From a virus, in the IMG/VR virus record IMGVR_UViG_3300027742_000038, positions 1 through 20,854 of that record: 20,854 nt of DNA; one strand, 5' to 3'. Each line of letters opens with the position of its first letter. Position 1 is the first letter of the stretch. The translations under genes were made by a program, and so were the position numbers. Under the pieces are notes generated by a model that was given only the letters and a program-made list of their open reading frames with translations, searched no databases and was not told the origin of the DNA. Shown piece after piece: positions 1-8,612 of this stretch.

Positions 1-380
1 TAGCTATTACTTTTAGAAATAGATTAAAAAAGAAATTAGTACATTTTTTAGTTGACGATAATACAGAAGAAGAATTTTTGATAAAATCTGGAAACAAGGA
101 CATTATTGACCAATATAATACAGAATTACGAGCATATTTATTACAAGGCAATTTACAAACAAGTTTACTTATAAACGAGAGCATCGCGTTGGAAATGGAA
201 ACCACTGGTGCAATGGGGTTAATAAAGTTAGTAGAACCAACCGGGGGAAGAAAAGACAGATATACCGCATGCAGCTATTTAAACTATTATGTGTCTCTCA
301 TGGATACAGAATTATTATCGGAAGGATATATATCTGAAGATGATGAAAAAGCTTTTCTTGAGATGGGTGTAATTATATAA
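1..380 (+). CDS. terL: Terminase large subunit, C-terminal end (partial, 5' end outside window)
   Basis: The reading frame is open from the window edge, so the internal TTG at 78 is not a real start; about 125 residues are visible. The end contains GGRKDRYTACSYLNYY, which resembles the last nuclease motif of phage large terminases, where a conserved Asp followed by Arg-Tyr and a small/aromatic helix supplies the third metal-binding acidic residue of the RNase H-like domain. The gene lies 12 bases upstream of a portal gene, the usual place for a large terminase. The enzyme would drive ATP-dependent DNA packaging and cut concatemers. The ATPase domain is not in view, so the assignment rests on this motif and on gene order. 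Confidence 0.6.
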   Translation, partial: AITFRNRLKKKLVHFLVDDNTEEEFLIKSGNKDIIDQYNTELRAYLLQGNLQTSLLINESIALEMETTGAMGLIKLVEPTGGRKDRYTACSYLNYYVSLMDTELLSEGYISEDDEKAFLEMGVII

Positions 381-392
381 AGGAGATTATGA

Positions 393-2051
393 ATGGCAAG
401 TGAAAATAAAAAAGAAGAAAAAATACTTTTAACTGAAACAGAGGTTTGGGACGTTATTAAATTTGCAAGAAGTTTATATGGTTATTCTTATCTTTCTCCT
501 AGTCTTATAAATGCTAGAATGAAAGATATAAATCTTAACCCAAGAGAAGCAACAGACAACTTGCTCGAACAAGCAATGAAAAACCCGAAATCAAATGAAG
601 GTCTTCTCCGAGAATTTTCACAAAATTTTGAACTAACATCTATGGTTTATAAACGATTACTTCAATATCTTTCAAACATGTTAGCTTTTGATATAACTTA
701 TATATGTGATGTTGATACAGAAAAAAATGAATATAATAAACCAAGATATAAAAGTGATACAAAAATTGTTGAAAAATTTCTTGATAAATTTGATTATAAA
801 AAAGAATTTAGAATAGTTATAAGAGAAATGCTTAGAAATGATGCATATTTTGGTTTATTCAGAGATTTAGGTGATAAATATATATTACAAGAACTTCCGC
901 CAGATTATTGTAAAATAACTGGGCGGTGGAGCAGAGGTTTTTTGTTTAGTTTTAATATGGATTGGTTTGACCAAGCAGGTGTTGACATAAACATGTATCC
1001 ACCTTTTTTTAAAAAAAAGCTCAATGAAATAAATAAAAAAAGAAAAACATCAACTTATAAACCAAGTATATATCCAGAAAAAAGGGGCAGAGTTTTTTGG
1101 AATAACTGGGTTGATATTCCAACAGATATTGGTGTTTGTTTTAAGCTATCCCCTGAATTGGTAACAAAATTACCTTATTTTGTTCCTTTATTTAGTGATT
1201 TAATTTTGCAACCATTAATGCGCAAATTACAAAAAAATACAAATATGGCAGCAGCGTCTAAAATTATTATGGGTGAAGTACCATTGTTAAACAAAGAAAT
1301 AAAAGCAACGGTTAGAGACAGCTTCGCAATAAGCCCAGATTTACTTGGAAAGTTTTTGTATATTGTTAAAGCCGCTATATCTGATGCAATAAAAGTTGGA
1401 GCAGTGCCATTAAATAATATACGTTCAATGGATTTTAAAGGCGATAACAATTTATATGATAGTTATATAAGAACAGCTTTAGCAACAAGCGGTATAAATA
1501 CAAACTTGATTTTTAGTAGCAGTATAAAGCCAAACGCAATTGAAACACAATTAAGTTTAGATGTTGACGAACAAATGATGGAAGCCATTTATCCTCAATT
1601 TGATGATTTTATGGATTATTTCATTAATAAAAAAACAAAACATTTTGAATTTTATTTTGTATTTGAAGGCACAGAATTTTCAACAAATCGTAAGAAAAGA
1701 TTTGATACAGCAATGGCTTTATTTAATCAAGGTATTATTTTGGAACAAAAAATAGCAGCATCACTTGGCATGAAGCCTCATCATCTTAGACGGCATTTAG
1801 AAAGAGCAAAAGAAACAAAATTTATGGAATTATTAATGCCACCTAGCGTTGAAACACAAAAACAATTGCAAGAATTTATGCCACAACAACTGTATCCCGG
1901 TCAGCAGCCTCAACAAACAACCGAAAATGAAAAAAAAGATAAAGGAAGACCCAAAAAAGATATATCTGAAATAAGTGAAGAAGGTGCTCAAACACGAGCA
2001 ACAGGGGCGAATATCGGAAGAGGTGGAGACATTGATAAAGTGGCAGATTAA
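393..2051 (+). CDS. Portal protein
   Basis: A 552-residue protein with no signal peptide or membrane segment. Size, position between terminase and prohead protease, and sequence style all fit a phage portal, the dodecameric ring at one capsid vertex through which DNA enters and leaves. Residues around 150-190 (NDAYFGLFRDLGDKYILQEL) resemble the portal wing region. The last 70 residues are Gln/Lys-rich and disordered, ending in a KKDKGRPKKD stretch and an EEGAQTRATGANIGRGGD tail of the kind often seen at portal C-termini. The ATG at 393 follows AGGAGA at 381-386. An ATG at 389 is in another frame and stops after four codons. The assignment is by context and general resemblance rather than a diagnostic motif. 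Confidence 0.8.
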   Translation: MASENKKEEKILLTETEVWDVIKFARSLYGYSYLSPSLINARMKDINLNPREATDNLLEQAMKNPKSNEGLLREFSQNFELTSMVYKRLLQYLSNMLAFDITYICDVDTEKNEYNKPRYKSDTKIVEKFLDKFDYKKEFRIVIREMLRNDAYFGLFRDLGDKYILQELPPDYCKITGRWSRGFLFSFNMDWFDQAGVDINMYPPFFKKKLNEINKKRKTSTYKPSIYPEKRGRVFWNNWVDIPTDIGVCFKLSPELVTKLPYFVPLFSDLILQPLMRKLQKNTNMAAASKIIMGEVPLLNKEIKATVRDSFAISPDLLGKFLYIVKAAISDAIKVGAVPLNNIRSMDFKGDNNLYDSYIRTALATSGINTNLIFSSSIKPNAIETQLSLDVDEQMMEAIYPQFDDFMDYFINKKTKHFEFYFVFEGTEFSTNRKKRFDTAMALFNQGIILEQKIAASLGMKPHHLRRHLERAKETKFMELLMPPSVETQKQLQEFMPQQLYPGQQPQQTTENEKKDKGRPKKDISEISEEGAQTRATGANIGRGGDIDKVAD

Positions 2052-2062
2052 AGGAGATGAAA

Positions 2063-2272
2063 ATGTTAGTTAATCCCGAAATTATAAAAGATAAGTATAA
2101 ATGTGGGAAAAAAGTTATGGAATATCTTGTTTATGAATGCAATTTTCCTTTGCTTGGTTATAACAACACAGAAAAAGCTTGGTATTTTGCAAACACGGAT
2201 AAATTAAAAGAACACGTGAGAAATATGCCCATACGATTAAAAATATGGACATTTCTAAAAAATAGCTTCTAA
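2063..2272 (+). CDS. Small hypothetical protein between portal and prohead protease
   Basis: Sixty-nine residues from the ATG at 2063. An in-frame ATG at 2057 directly abuts the AAAGGAG at 2050-2056 and would be too close to it, so 2063, six bases downstream, is the better start. The protein is basic and compact, with a pattern like a small winged or helix-turn-helix fold (KYKCGKKVMEYLVYE, then PLLGYNNTEKAWYFANTDKL). I do not recognise the family. It starts 11 bases after the portal stop and is clearly in the same transcript. A DNA-binding or small assembly role is possible, but nothing in the sequence decides it. Confidence 0.6.
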   Translation: MLVNPEIIKDKYKCGKKVMEYLVYECNFPLLGYNNTEKAWYFANTDKLKEHVRNMPIRLKIWTFLKNSF

Positions 2273-2301
2273 CAGGCATTCCATGAAGAAAGGAGGTAAA
2301 T

Positions 2302-3858
2302 TTGACAAAAAAATATAGTTTTGCAGTTGAAAACATTGAAATGTTTGATGAAAATCCCGATTCTAATTTTGCTGTAGTATCACTTGATTTCTTTTCATCT
2401 GGAAAAAATCGTCACGATTTATTCGTATCAGAAGATACACTAATGCGCACATCAAGTACAATAAAAAATTGTCCATTGGTTTGGAAATACGATGATGTTC
2501 TTGATGATGTTTATACGCATGACGATGAAGAAGTGCCTTGTGGCTTTGTGCCAGAAAGTGCAAATATTAAAGCGAAGAAAATTTCAGATGGTAGAGTTAT
2601 GTTAAACACAACCGCTTATGTATGGAAAAGATATACCGGGCAACTTTTGGATATTTTTAAACGTGATGGCGGAGTAAAGCCTGTTAGTGTAGAAATGAGT
2701 GTTTATAAATTAGAACCTATGCCGGACGGATTATATGAATTAAAAGATTATAGATTTGAAGGGATAACCATCTTGGGTAGTTATGTTCGGCCCGCTATTC
2801 CAGATGCAACCGCAACGGTCTTGTCTTTTTCAAAACAACTTAAAAAAGAATACAAAGATGCTCTGAAAGATGAAGTTTCCTCCAAAAACATACAACTTGA
2901 TAAATCTTTTATAGAGCAATTGAACCAAGAAAAACAAAAAAAAGAACAAGAACCTTTTATTGCGACATTCCCATATAAATCTAAAGCTGACATGAACCCT
3001 GCTTTAAAAGGTATAACCCCTCCAATTTCTCTCGGGCAAGCCAATGAGATATCCAGACAAGCAGACGCAATTGGTGTAGATAAAAAGAAAAACGGATGGG
3101 CAATCGCAATTTCCAATTTTAAGAAAACGCACAAAGTTGTTAACGGAAAATGGGTTAAAAAAGAAAGTAAAATGTCAGAAAATCCGGGAGAAACAAATAA
3201 GCAAAAAAATGTAAACACTGAAAAGGAGAATAATATGAATAAAGATGAATTAAAGAATAGCTCTCAAGAAAAATTGGATGGGGCCAAAATGTCTTCTAAA
3301 AAAGAGCAAACATCAGAAGAAAAAGATAAAGAAAAGAAAGAAAATTTTGAATATCCTGAAAATTTTAATATGGAAGAAATGGCCCAACTTTTTTCTGATG
3401 ACAAAGAAGATAAAGATATAAAAATGGCTAAAGAAGAAATAGTTAAAGGCAAATATGCCAGCCCACAAATTCTTATGAGTGGCATGTTTGCGCAAATGAA
3501 AAAAATGAGTAAAACTCTTCAAAAGATGGCAGAGAAAAATAAAGCTTATATGGAAGAAAACGAAAAACTTCGAAAATTTAAAGAAGAAGTTGAAGGGAAA
3601 GAAAAACAATTTCAAATAAGAACAACTTTAGAAGAATTAGAAGAAAAAGTTATAATTCCAGAAGAAGCAAAAGAAGAAATGCTCGCTGAAGCCAAAAATT
3701 ATTCTTTTAAAGACATTGAGGGTTGGACAAATTATTGTAAAGCAAAATCATTTGATTTTGAAATTCGCAAAGATAAAATGAAAGAAAAAAGCGAAGTTTT
3801 AAAAGCCGCTCTGCCTTTTAAAGAAGAAAAAAAACAAAAAGAAAGCCTTTGGGCTTAA
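2302..3858 (+). CDS. Prohead maturation protease fused to scaffolding domain
   Basis: A 518-residue protein with a TTG start four to five bases after AAAGGAGG (2289-2296). Residues 1-180 look like a phage capsid maturation serine protease. H73 in YTHDDE and S129 in KPVSVEMSV are the candidate catalytic His and Ser, and ITILGSYVRPAIPDATATV (155-173) matches the conserved strand and loop that follow in this family. Residues about 222-286 form a separate small module (GWAIAISNFKKTHKVVNGKW). From about 312 to the end the chain is Lys/Glu-rich and helical, with a coiled coil near 390-450, as expected for a scaffold. Protease-scaffold fusions of this kind assemble the procapsid and are then degraded from within. 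The gene lies directly upstream of decoration and capsid genes. Confidence 0.75.
   Translation: MTKKYSFAVENIEMFDENPDSNFAVVSLDFFSSGKNRHDLFVSEDTLMRTSSTIKNCPLVWKYDDVLDDVYTHDDEEVPCGFVPESANIKAKKISDGRVMLNTTAYVWKRYTGQLLDIFKRDGGVKPVSVEMSVYKLEPMPDGLYELKDYRFEGITILGSYVRPAIPDATATVLSFSKQLKKEYKDALKDEVSSKNIQLDKSFIEQLNQEKQKKEQEPFIATFPYKSKADMNPALKGITPPISLGQANEISRQADAIGVDKKKNGWAIAISNFKKTHKVVNGKWVKKESKMSENPGETNKQKNVNTEKENNMNKDELKNSSQEKLDGAKMSSKKEQTSEEKDKEKKENFEYPENFNMEEMAQLFSDDKEDKDIKMAKEEIVKGKYASPQILMSGMFAQMKKMSKTLQKMAEKNKAYMEENEKLRKFKEEVEGKEKQFQIRTTLEELEEKVIIPEEAKEEMLAEAKNYSFKDIEGWTNYCKAKSFDFEIRKDKMKEKSEVLKAALPFKEEKKQKESLWA
3221..3228 (+). promoter_or_regulatory. Internal ribosome binding site for nested scaffold
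   Basis: AAAAGGAG lies within coding sequence six bases ahead of the ATG at 3235. It is as strong as the sites that precede true genes in this operon and falls exactly between the protease and scaffold parts, which argues against coincidence. Confidence 0.6.
3235..3858 (+). CDS. Nested scaffolding protein from an internal in-frame start
   Basis: Inside the protease-scaffold gene, a strong ribosome binding site (AAAAGGAG, 3221-3228) sits six bases before an in-frame ATG at 3235. This would give a 207-residue protein identical to residues 312-518 of the long form, without the protease. The product is highly charged and helical, starts MNKDELKNSS, and ends in a region rich in Lys and Glu. The arrangement matches lambda C/Nu3 and herpesvirus UL26/UL26.5, where excess free scaffold is made from the 3' part of the protease gene. 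The internal site is directly visible; that it is used is inference. Confidence 0.6.
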   Translation: MNKDELKNSSQEKLDGAKMSSKKEQTSEEKDKEKKENFEYPENFNMEEMAQLFSDDKEDKDIKMAKEEIVKGKYASPQILMSGMFAQMKKMSKTLQKMAEKNKAYMEENEKLRKFKEEVEGKEKQFQIRTTLEELEEKVIIPEEAKEEMLAEAKNYSFKDIEGWTNYCKAKSFDFEIRKDKMKEKSEVLKAALPFKEEKKQKESLWA

Positions 3859-3878
3859 AAAATAGGAGGTATTAAATT

Positions 3879-4433
3879 ATGACTACTCATGCAGTATTAG
3901 TTCCAAACATGATTATGGCTATGAACATCGATTCTTTAAACCGTCATGTAATTGATTTGGGGGATTCCGCTTCAAGTATTGATAACGGGAATGTATTTGA
4001 ACTTGCTTCAAGATATACACCAACATCAGGAAGTTTGGCAGAAGTTTGGGAACTTCAAGTTCCAGATTCAGCTTCCGCAACAGATTTATGGATGGCTTAT
4101 AGTGGAGATGAAGTTGTTTTAACAGATTCAAAGTATAAGGGACTTGACCCCGACCCACGAAATTTTTATAGTGCATCAAATACAGTATTTAGCGCATATA
4201 AACCACAAGTTGGTGATATTATTACAGTAACGGCAGCTGGATTTGAAAATACTTTCAGTTCACATAGTTATGCTATGACTGTATATGATTCATTTAAATT
4301 AACTTGGACAAGTAGCGCGCCAACAGCAGGTTTATATTATAATTATTTAGAAACAACTTATATTTCTTTGCCAACGGGCGCAATTGATGACCAAAGAGTA
4401 ACAGCATATCGTTTAGAATGTGCTCAAATATAA
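3879..4433 (+). CDS. Probable head decoration protein
   Basis: A 184-residue protein rich in Ser, Thr, Ala and aromatic residues, with a beta-strand pattern and no membrane segment or signal peptide. It begins nine bases after AGGAGG (3864-3869). It lies between the prohead protease and the major capsid protein, the usual place for decoration or capsid-stabilising proteins (the lambda gpD position). The gene ends 29 bases before the capsid gene and shares its strong ribosome binding site, as expected for a product made in large amounts. I see no diagnostic motif, so the call rests on position, size and composition. A minor capsid protein is the main alternative. Confidence 0.5.
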   Translation: MTTHAVLVPNMIMAMNIDSLNRHVIDLGDSASSIDNGNVFELASRYTPTSGSLAEVWELQVPDSASATDLWMAYSGDEVVLTDSKYKGLDPDPRNFYSASNTVFSAYKPQVGDIITVTAAGFENTFSSHSYAMTVYDSFKLTWTSSAPTAGLYYNYLETTYISLPTGAIDDQRVTAYRLECAQI

Positions 4434-4462
4434 TAGAATAATAAAAACAGGAGGTATTAATT

Positions 4463-5569
4463 ATGACTAAAATTCCTAATCACGTTATAGAATTTGCGGG
4501 CGGTATTAGCAAAATGAAACCTTACAGACAATTTGTAGATTATTACAATCATTGGCGGGCAATATCCAAACAAAGTATAACAACACAATATGATAATGAT
4601 ATTTCTTTCTCAGAAAAAGAAGACAAAATGAACGCTTCTTTACGAAGAGAAATATTACGAGTTGCCGGTATTAATAACATTGAAGACTTTCCTTTAGCTG
4701 TATGGGCAACAAATCCAAATATTACATGGGCGACATTTGCTGTTGTATCAGCAATGATTGATATGGTTTTGCCAGATGCAATTATTGAAAATGTTGGCAT
4801 GTATTCGGATGTACGAACAATTGGTTGGGGAGACTCAACATCATTTGATATCAAACCTAGAGATATTTTTGTTGTATCCAAAGCTGGACGCTCAAAAAGA
4901 TTGACAGAACTAAAGAAACAATACATGGGACAGGTAACAATTGTTCCTGAACCAAGACAATTATCAGTATTTGTTTCTTTAATGAAAGTTTTATCTGGGA
5001 AAGAATCTCTGGGGGAACTTGTTACAAAAATGGTACGTTCATTTGAAACAGAACTCAGTTATGATATTTATGATGCATTTAAAGTAGCAATGGACGCAGT
5101 TGATAATACTGCCACTACAGGTTTACGCACAGCAGGATGGTCCCAAAGTGAATTTTTGCGACTATCACAAATAGTGGGTGCTTGGAATGGTGGCACACGC
5201 CCTCTCGCTATCGGTACAGTTTCAGCATTAGGCAGTGTTTTACCAAGTAACGCCAACTATCGCTATGAACTTTCTAGCGATTATGTCAAACTTGGTTATA
5301 TTCGAAATTTCTTGGGAACAGATGTTATGGCTATCCCACAAATTGCCGATTGGACAACACCATTTGGTTTGAAAATGGATGATGATAGAATTTGGATTAT
5401 CTCACCATCAAGCGATAAGATTGTAAAGGTTGTTCTTGAAGGGTCAACATTAGCAAATGTAACTGATGCTTGGGACCACGCTAACTTATTGCAAACCACA
5501 ACCATGTATAAAAGTTGGGGTACAGGAATTGCTACAAACGCAGTTGCTGCCTTAATTACAATTACATAA
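4463..5569 (+). CDS. Major capsid protein (HK97-fold type)
   Basis: A 368-residue protein following a perfect AGGAGG (4449-4454). It has the expected place, after protease, scaffold and decoration genes, and the expected length. The charged N-terminal 70 residues could be the flexible arm. The centre holds a long helix (LGELVTKMVRSFETELSYDI, about 179-198) resembling the spine helix of HK97-fold shells. The C-terminal part includes NFLGTDVMAIPQIADWTTP and DDRIWIISPSSDKIVKVVLE, typical of the P- and A-domain strands of phage capsid proteins. It would form the icosahedral shell. It is followed by a GC-rich hairpin. Confidence 0.8.
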   Translation: MTKIPNHVIEFAGGISKMKPYRQFVDYYNHWRAISKQSITTQYDNDISFSEKEDKMNASLRREILRVAGINNIEDFPLAVWATNPNITWATFAVVSAMIDMVLPDAIIENVGMYSDVRTIGWGDSTSFDIKPRDIFVVSKAGRSKRLTELKKQYMGQVTIVPEPRQLSVFVSLMKVLSGKESLGELVTKMVRSFETELSYDIYDAFKVAMDAVDNTATTGLRTAGWSQSEFLRLSQIVGAWNGGTRPLAIGTVSALGSVLPSNANYRYELSSDYVKLGYIRNFLGTDVMAIPQIADWTTPFGLKMDDDRIWIISPSSDKIVKVVLEGSTLANVTDAWDHANLLQTTTMYKSWGTGIATNAVAALITIT

Positions 5570-5585
5570 TATTGTATAAAATAAA

Positions 5586-5610
5586 GGGGGGTATATTTAA
5601 AATACCCCCC
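5586..5610 (+). terminator. Hairpin after the capsid gene, possible attenuator
   Basis: A perfect 9-bp stem (GGGGGGTAT with ATACCCCCC) around a 7-base loop, 16 bases after the capsid stop. It stands out in AT-rich sequence. On the + strand the 3' flank is GAAAAAATATTTT, not a clean T-run, so termination is probably partial; it may also protect the 3' end of the capsid message. The 5' flank would give a T-rich tail if read on the other strand. Confidence 0.5.
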
Positions 5611-5633
5611 GAAAAAATATTTTCAGGAGAAAA

Positions 5634-6260
5634 ATGACTACAAAAAGTACTACAAAACCTAAAGAAATGTCTATAGAAAATTTACAAAAATTGGTTTTCG
5701 AACTTCAAGAACAAATAGCAGATTTAAAAAAAGATAAAAATGAAATCCAATCCAATGAATTAGATATTAGACCAGATAAATATGTAAGTATAATGAGTTT
5801 GTTACCTTACACGTTGATTCTTTCTACAGAAGGAAATGGAAAAGGAAAACAATATAAATTTAAAAAATTTGGAGAAAAAAGAAGAGTTTTATATAAAGAT
5901 TTGGTTGATATTGTTGAAACAAATAGAAAATTTTTAGAAAGTGGTTATTTTTATATTTTAGGCAAAAATGTTATACGCAGTCTTGGTTTAGATGATATTT
6001 ATGAACAAGTGTTAAATAAAGAACAAATTGAAAAAATATTGAATACAATTGATGTCGATGATGCTTTTGAAGTTTTTAAATCTGCATCTACAAGGCAAAA
6101 AGAAACACTTATCACAATGTTAGTTAAAAAATTAAAAGACACTCCCGATAAAACAAATATGAATTTTATTGATAAAGTTTCAAGAGAAACCGGCGTTGAT
6201 ATTTTTGGTAAAGTAGAAGACATAAAAACATATGAAGAAATGTTGAAAGAAGAAGAATAA
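5634..6260 (+). CDS. Hypothetical protein downstream of capsid gene
   Basis: A 208-residue soluble protein that starts four bases after AGGAG (5625-5629). Residues 14-40 form a short coiled coil (SIENLQKLVFELQEQIADLK). A central block around 47-120 (DKYVSIMSLLPYTLILSTE, then KKFGEKRRVLYKDLVDIV) looks conserved and folded, followed by helices and an acidic C-terminus ending EEMLKEEE. I cannot name the family with confidence. It lies just after the capsid hairpin and before the neck genes, so a capsid-associated or assembly role is plausible. Confidence 0.6.
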   Translation: MTTKSTTKPKEMSIENLQKLVFELQEQIADLKKDKNEIQSNELDIRPDKYVSIMSLLPYTLILSTEGNGKGKQYKFKKFGEKRRVLYKDLVDIVETNRKFLESGYFYILGKNVIRSLGLDDIYEQVLNKEQIEKILNTIDVDDAFEVFKSASTRQKETLITMLVKKLKDTPDKTNMNFIDKVSRETGVDIFGKVEDIKTYEEMLKEEE

Positions 6261-6272
6261 TAAGGAGGTCTT

Positions 6273-6728
6273 ATGGCAACATCTTTGCGGGGAATATATG
6301 ACCTTTTCATGCAACTTGTTACAGATTACAGATTAGATACTCTGTTTGATATAAATGAAGATGATTTTGATACATATTTGGAGGCATGGTTAATATTTGC
6401 TATTTCGGATTTTTCAAATTGTGACCAAAGTTTATGCTATGATGAATATTCAAAAGATTTTGATGTTACATTGACATCCCAAAATAAAGTTATTTTAGCT
6501 AAATTAATGATGAAATATTGGTTAAGAAAGCTTGTTAACGATATTACTCAAATGAATCTTCATATAACAGATAGAGATTTTAAAATGGCTTCGGAGGCAC
6601 AGAATTTAAAACAAAAAAGAGATTATATGTTAGCTGTCGAAGAAGAGTGTTCACAATTATTAAATAATTATGAATATGGCAATGTAACTTGGAGTGATTG
6701 GGCCAATCAAGATTTTTCAGGAGTATAA
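6273..6728 (+). CDS. Probable head-tail connector protein
   Basis: A 151-residue, mostly helical, acidic protein starting four bases after AAGGAGG (6262-6268). Size, helical content and position downstream of the capsid gene fit an adaptor (gp6/gp15-like) protein that sits under the portal. No diagnostic motif is visible, and the call is by gene order. Its stop codon is one base before the next start, so translation is probably coupled. Confidence 0.45.
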   Translation: MATSLRGIYDLFMQLVTDYRLDTLFDINEDDFDTYLEAWLIFAISDFSNCDQSLCYDEYSKDFDVTLTSQNKVILAKLMMKYWLRKLVNDITQMNLHITDRDFKMASEAQNLKQKRDYMLAVEEECSQLLNNYEYGNVTWSDWANQDFSGV

Positions 6729-6729
6729 T

Positions 6730-8031
6730 ATGACAAGTTATAAATATAAATATATACCATTACATAAAACAGCTTCTGAACATAAAGGAAATAGTCCTAA
6801 AGATAGTTACACAGAATTATTTCAAGAAACATTGGATAGACAATTTTATAATGCTTCAAACTGGTATAATATTCAAGAGGAAACATATATTGGTTCTGGA
6901 GAATATAAATATATAGACGTAAGAATTAGCCACGTTATTAACACTGAAACCGGTCTAAAATTAGGCGACGATTGGAAAACATTATATTTTAAAAATATAA
7001 CACACAATACTGAAATGGGAAAATATTATATATTTGATAACAATACATGGTTAACTATAAATAAAGAATTCAATAAAAATCTTGTGGGCATATGTACAAT
7101 AAGACGTTGCAATAATACTTTAAGGTGGATTGATGAGGAAACAGGCGCATATTATGAAGAGCCGTGTTCCGTAGAAGACCCCATTAAAGAACCAAGGAAT
7201 TATTTTACACAGGGGTCACCTTTTCCAATCCCCGGTGGTTTTCTTCATATACACACACAATTAAACGATAATACAAATTTAATAAAACCAAACCAGCGTT
7301 TTTTATTCGGTAATTCTAATCACTGGTCGGGTTGGAAAGTTGTCGGAGTTGGTATTAACGATTTTAGAAATGAAAAAACTTATGATATTGATTCATCAAA
7401 AGTTTTAACATTAGATTTGGTAGCAAATTTTATAAATGAAGAAATTGATGATATAACAAATGGAATTGCTGATGTTAATACAAATTTATATACATTAACA
7501 ATAAACAATTCAAGTATTGAAGGCTCTCCGGGAACAACATATCAATTATCGGCAGAAATAACTTATAATGGCAGAACTATTGATAGGACAATAACGTGGT
7601 CAACTACAAATTCTAATGTAGCAAACGTTGATTCAAATGGGCTTGTAACTTTTGTCTCCACGGGGGCATGTATTATTACAGCAACAATTTATGAAAATCC
7701 AGCGGGAGACACGTGTGGTGTAACTGTAACAAATACACCCGGTTCTAATTATGAAATTACTATATCCCCGGATACAAATTATATATTAGAAGGACTTTCT
7801 GGGACATATTCAGTATATTTACATGAAAACGGTGTTCAATTATCAAATATATTTGTTTGTTCTTGTTCCGGAAATGATGTACCAATTACAAACTACTCTT
7901 TTGCACAAACAGATAATAATCATTTTTCTGCATCAAATATAACCAGAGACGATTCATCTTATCTGACAATAAATTGTACATCCGGAAGTTATATTAAAAA
8001 TTTCAATATTTATTTAAAGGGAGCATGGTAA
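6730..8031 (+). CDS. Neck-region structural protein with two C-terminal Ig-like domains
   Basis: From the ATG at 6730, six bases after AGGAG (6719-6723), the protein has 433 residues. An upstream in-frame start at 6694 lies inside the previous gene and lacks a ribosome binding site. Residues 1-245 form a novel-looking domain rich in Asn and aromatics (HSGWKVVGVG-like strands around 200). Residues about 248-335 look like a bacterial Ig-like (BIG_2) domain: LSAEITYNGRTIDRTITWST, then SNVANVDSNGLVTFVSTGACIITA. Residues about 336-433 form a second beta-rich domain of similar size. Phage Ig-like domains are usually displayed on the virion surface and may bind carbohydrate. The N-terminal domain may be a head-closure or neck protein, by position only. 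Confidence 0.6.
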   Translation: MTSYKYKYIPLHKTASEHKGNSPKDSYTELFQETLDRQFYNASNWYNIQEETYIGSGEYKYIDVRISHVINTETGLKLGDDWKTLYFKNITHNTEMGKYYIFDNNTWLTINKEFNKNLVGICTIRRCNNTLRWIDEETGAYYEEPCSVEDPIKEPRNYFTQGSPFPIPGGFLHIHTQLNDNTNLIKPNQRFLFGNSNHWSGWKVVGVGINDFRNEKTYDIDSSKVLTLDLVANFINEEIDDITNGIADVNTNLYTLTINNSSIEGSPGTTYQLSAEITYNGRTIDRTITWSTTNSNVANVDSNGLVTFVSTGACIITATIYENPAGDTCGVTVTNTPGSNYEITISPDTNYILEGLSGTYSVYLHENGVQLSNIFVCSCSGNDVPITNYSFAQTDNNHFSASNITRDDSSYLTINCTSGSYIKNFNIYLKGAW

Positions 8032-8035
8032 TAAA

Positions 8036-8605
8036 ATGGAAAATGACACAAAAAATATTGGGATAGATGCTTATGGTGATTTTGAAGTTTTTGCAAAACT
8101 ATCTTATGGTTGTATAAAATATTTAATGAACAATAACGAACTCGTATGGAAATTATTAAAATATACGGGGCCCGATGCTTGGAAAAAAAGTAATTTAACA
8201 CAAGCAGAAAAAGGAGCATTAATTTATCGAGGGCAACAAGATTCATCAGATTACCATGTATTTTTAGACACAAAACAACCAGACGTATATGTTGATGAAA
8301 CAACAATACTTAGAATTTCACCGAGTTATGCCATTGGTTTAGATAGAGTTGTGGGTTATATTGAGGTTTCAATGGAAGTATTTTCTCATTATAAAATAAA
8401 TCATTTGTCAAATTATCAAACAAGAGTGGATACAATCGCTGGAGAATTACTGGGTGTTTTTAATGGTGTTAATCTTCAGGCGGGTACAGGTAGTTTTGGT
8501 TTGCTCTCTTTTAATAAAATGATTGATACAAGTTCTAGGCTTTTTGAAGTTGGTCAAATCCCATTTGGAGGAAAACAAATAATTTTTACAACATTTACGG
8601 GATAA
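8036..8605 (+). CDS. Probable tail completion or neck protein
   Basis: A 189-residue soluble protein of mixed alpha/beta pattern. Its start is four bases after the previous stop; the nearest ribosome binding site, AAAGGGAG at 8016-8023, is a little distant, suggesting coupling to the gene upstream. A conserved-looking part runs ILRISPSYAIGLDRVVGYIE, then a C-terminal FGLLSFNKMIDTSSRLFEVG. Position just before the tail genes and size fit a tail terminator or head-tail joining protein, but no motif proves it. Confidence 0.45.
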   Translation: MENDTKNIGIDAYGDFEVFAKLSYGCIKYLMNNNELVWKLLKYTGPDAWKKSNLTQAEKGALIYRGQQDSSDYHVFLDTKQPDVYVDETTILRISPSYAIGLDRVVGYIEVSMEVFSHYKINHLSNYQTRVDTIAGELLGVFNGVNLQAGTGSFGLLSFNKMIDTSSRLFEVGQIPFGGKQIIFTTFTG

Positions 8606-8612
8606 GGAAAAA

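Noticed and set aside
78-380. Complete small gene starting at TTG 78
   Set aside because: The frame is open back to the window edge with plausible coding sequence and no ribosome binding site near 78, so this is the end of a longer gene.
2302-2330. TTGACA followed by TATAGT as a promoter
   Set aside because: The two boxes are only about six bases apart and the TTG is the start codon of the protease gene with a strong ribosome binding site.
2781-3615. Several minus-strand ORFs opposite the protease-scaffold gene
   Set aside because: They are Phe/Ser-rich shadows of Lys/Glu-rich coding sequence and lack ribosome binding sites.
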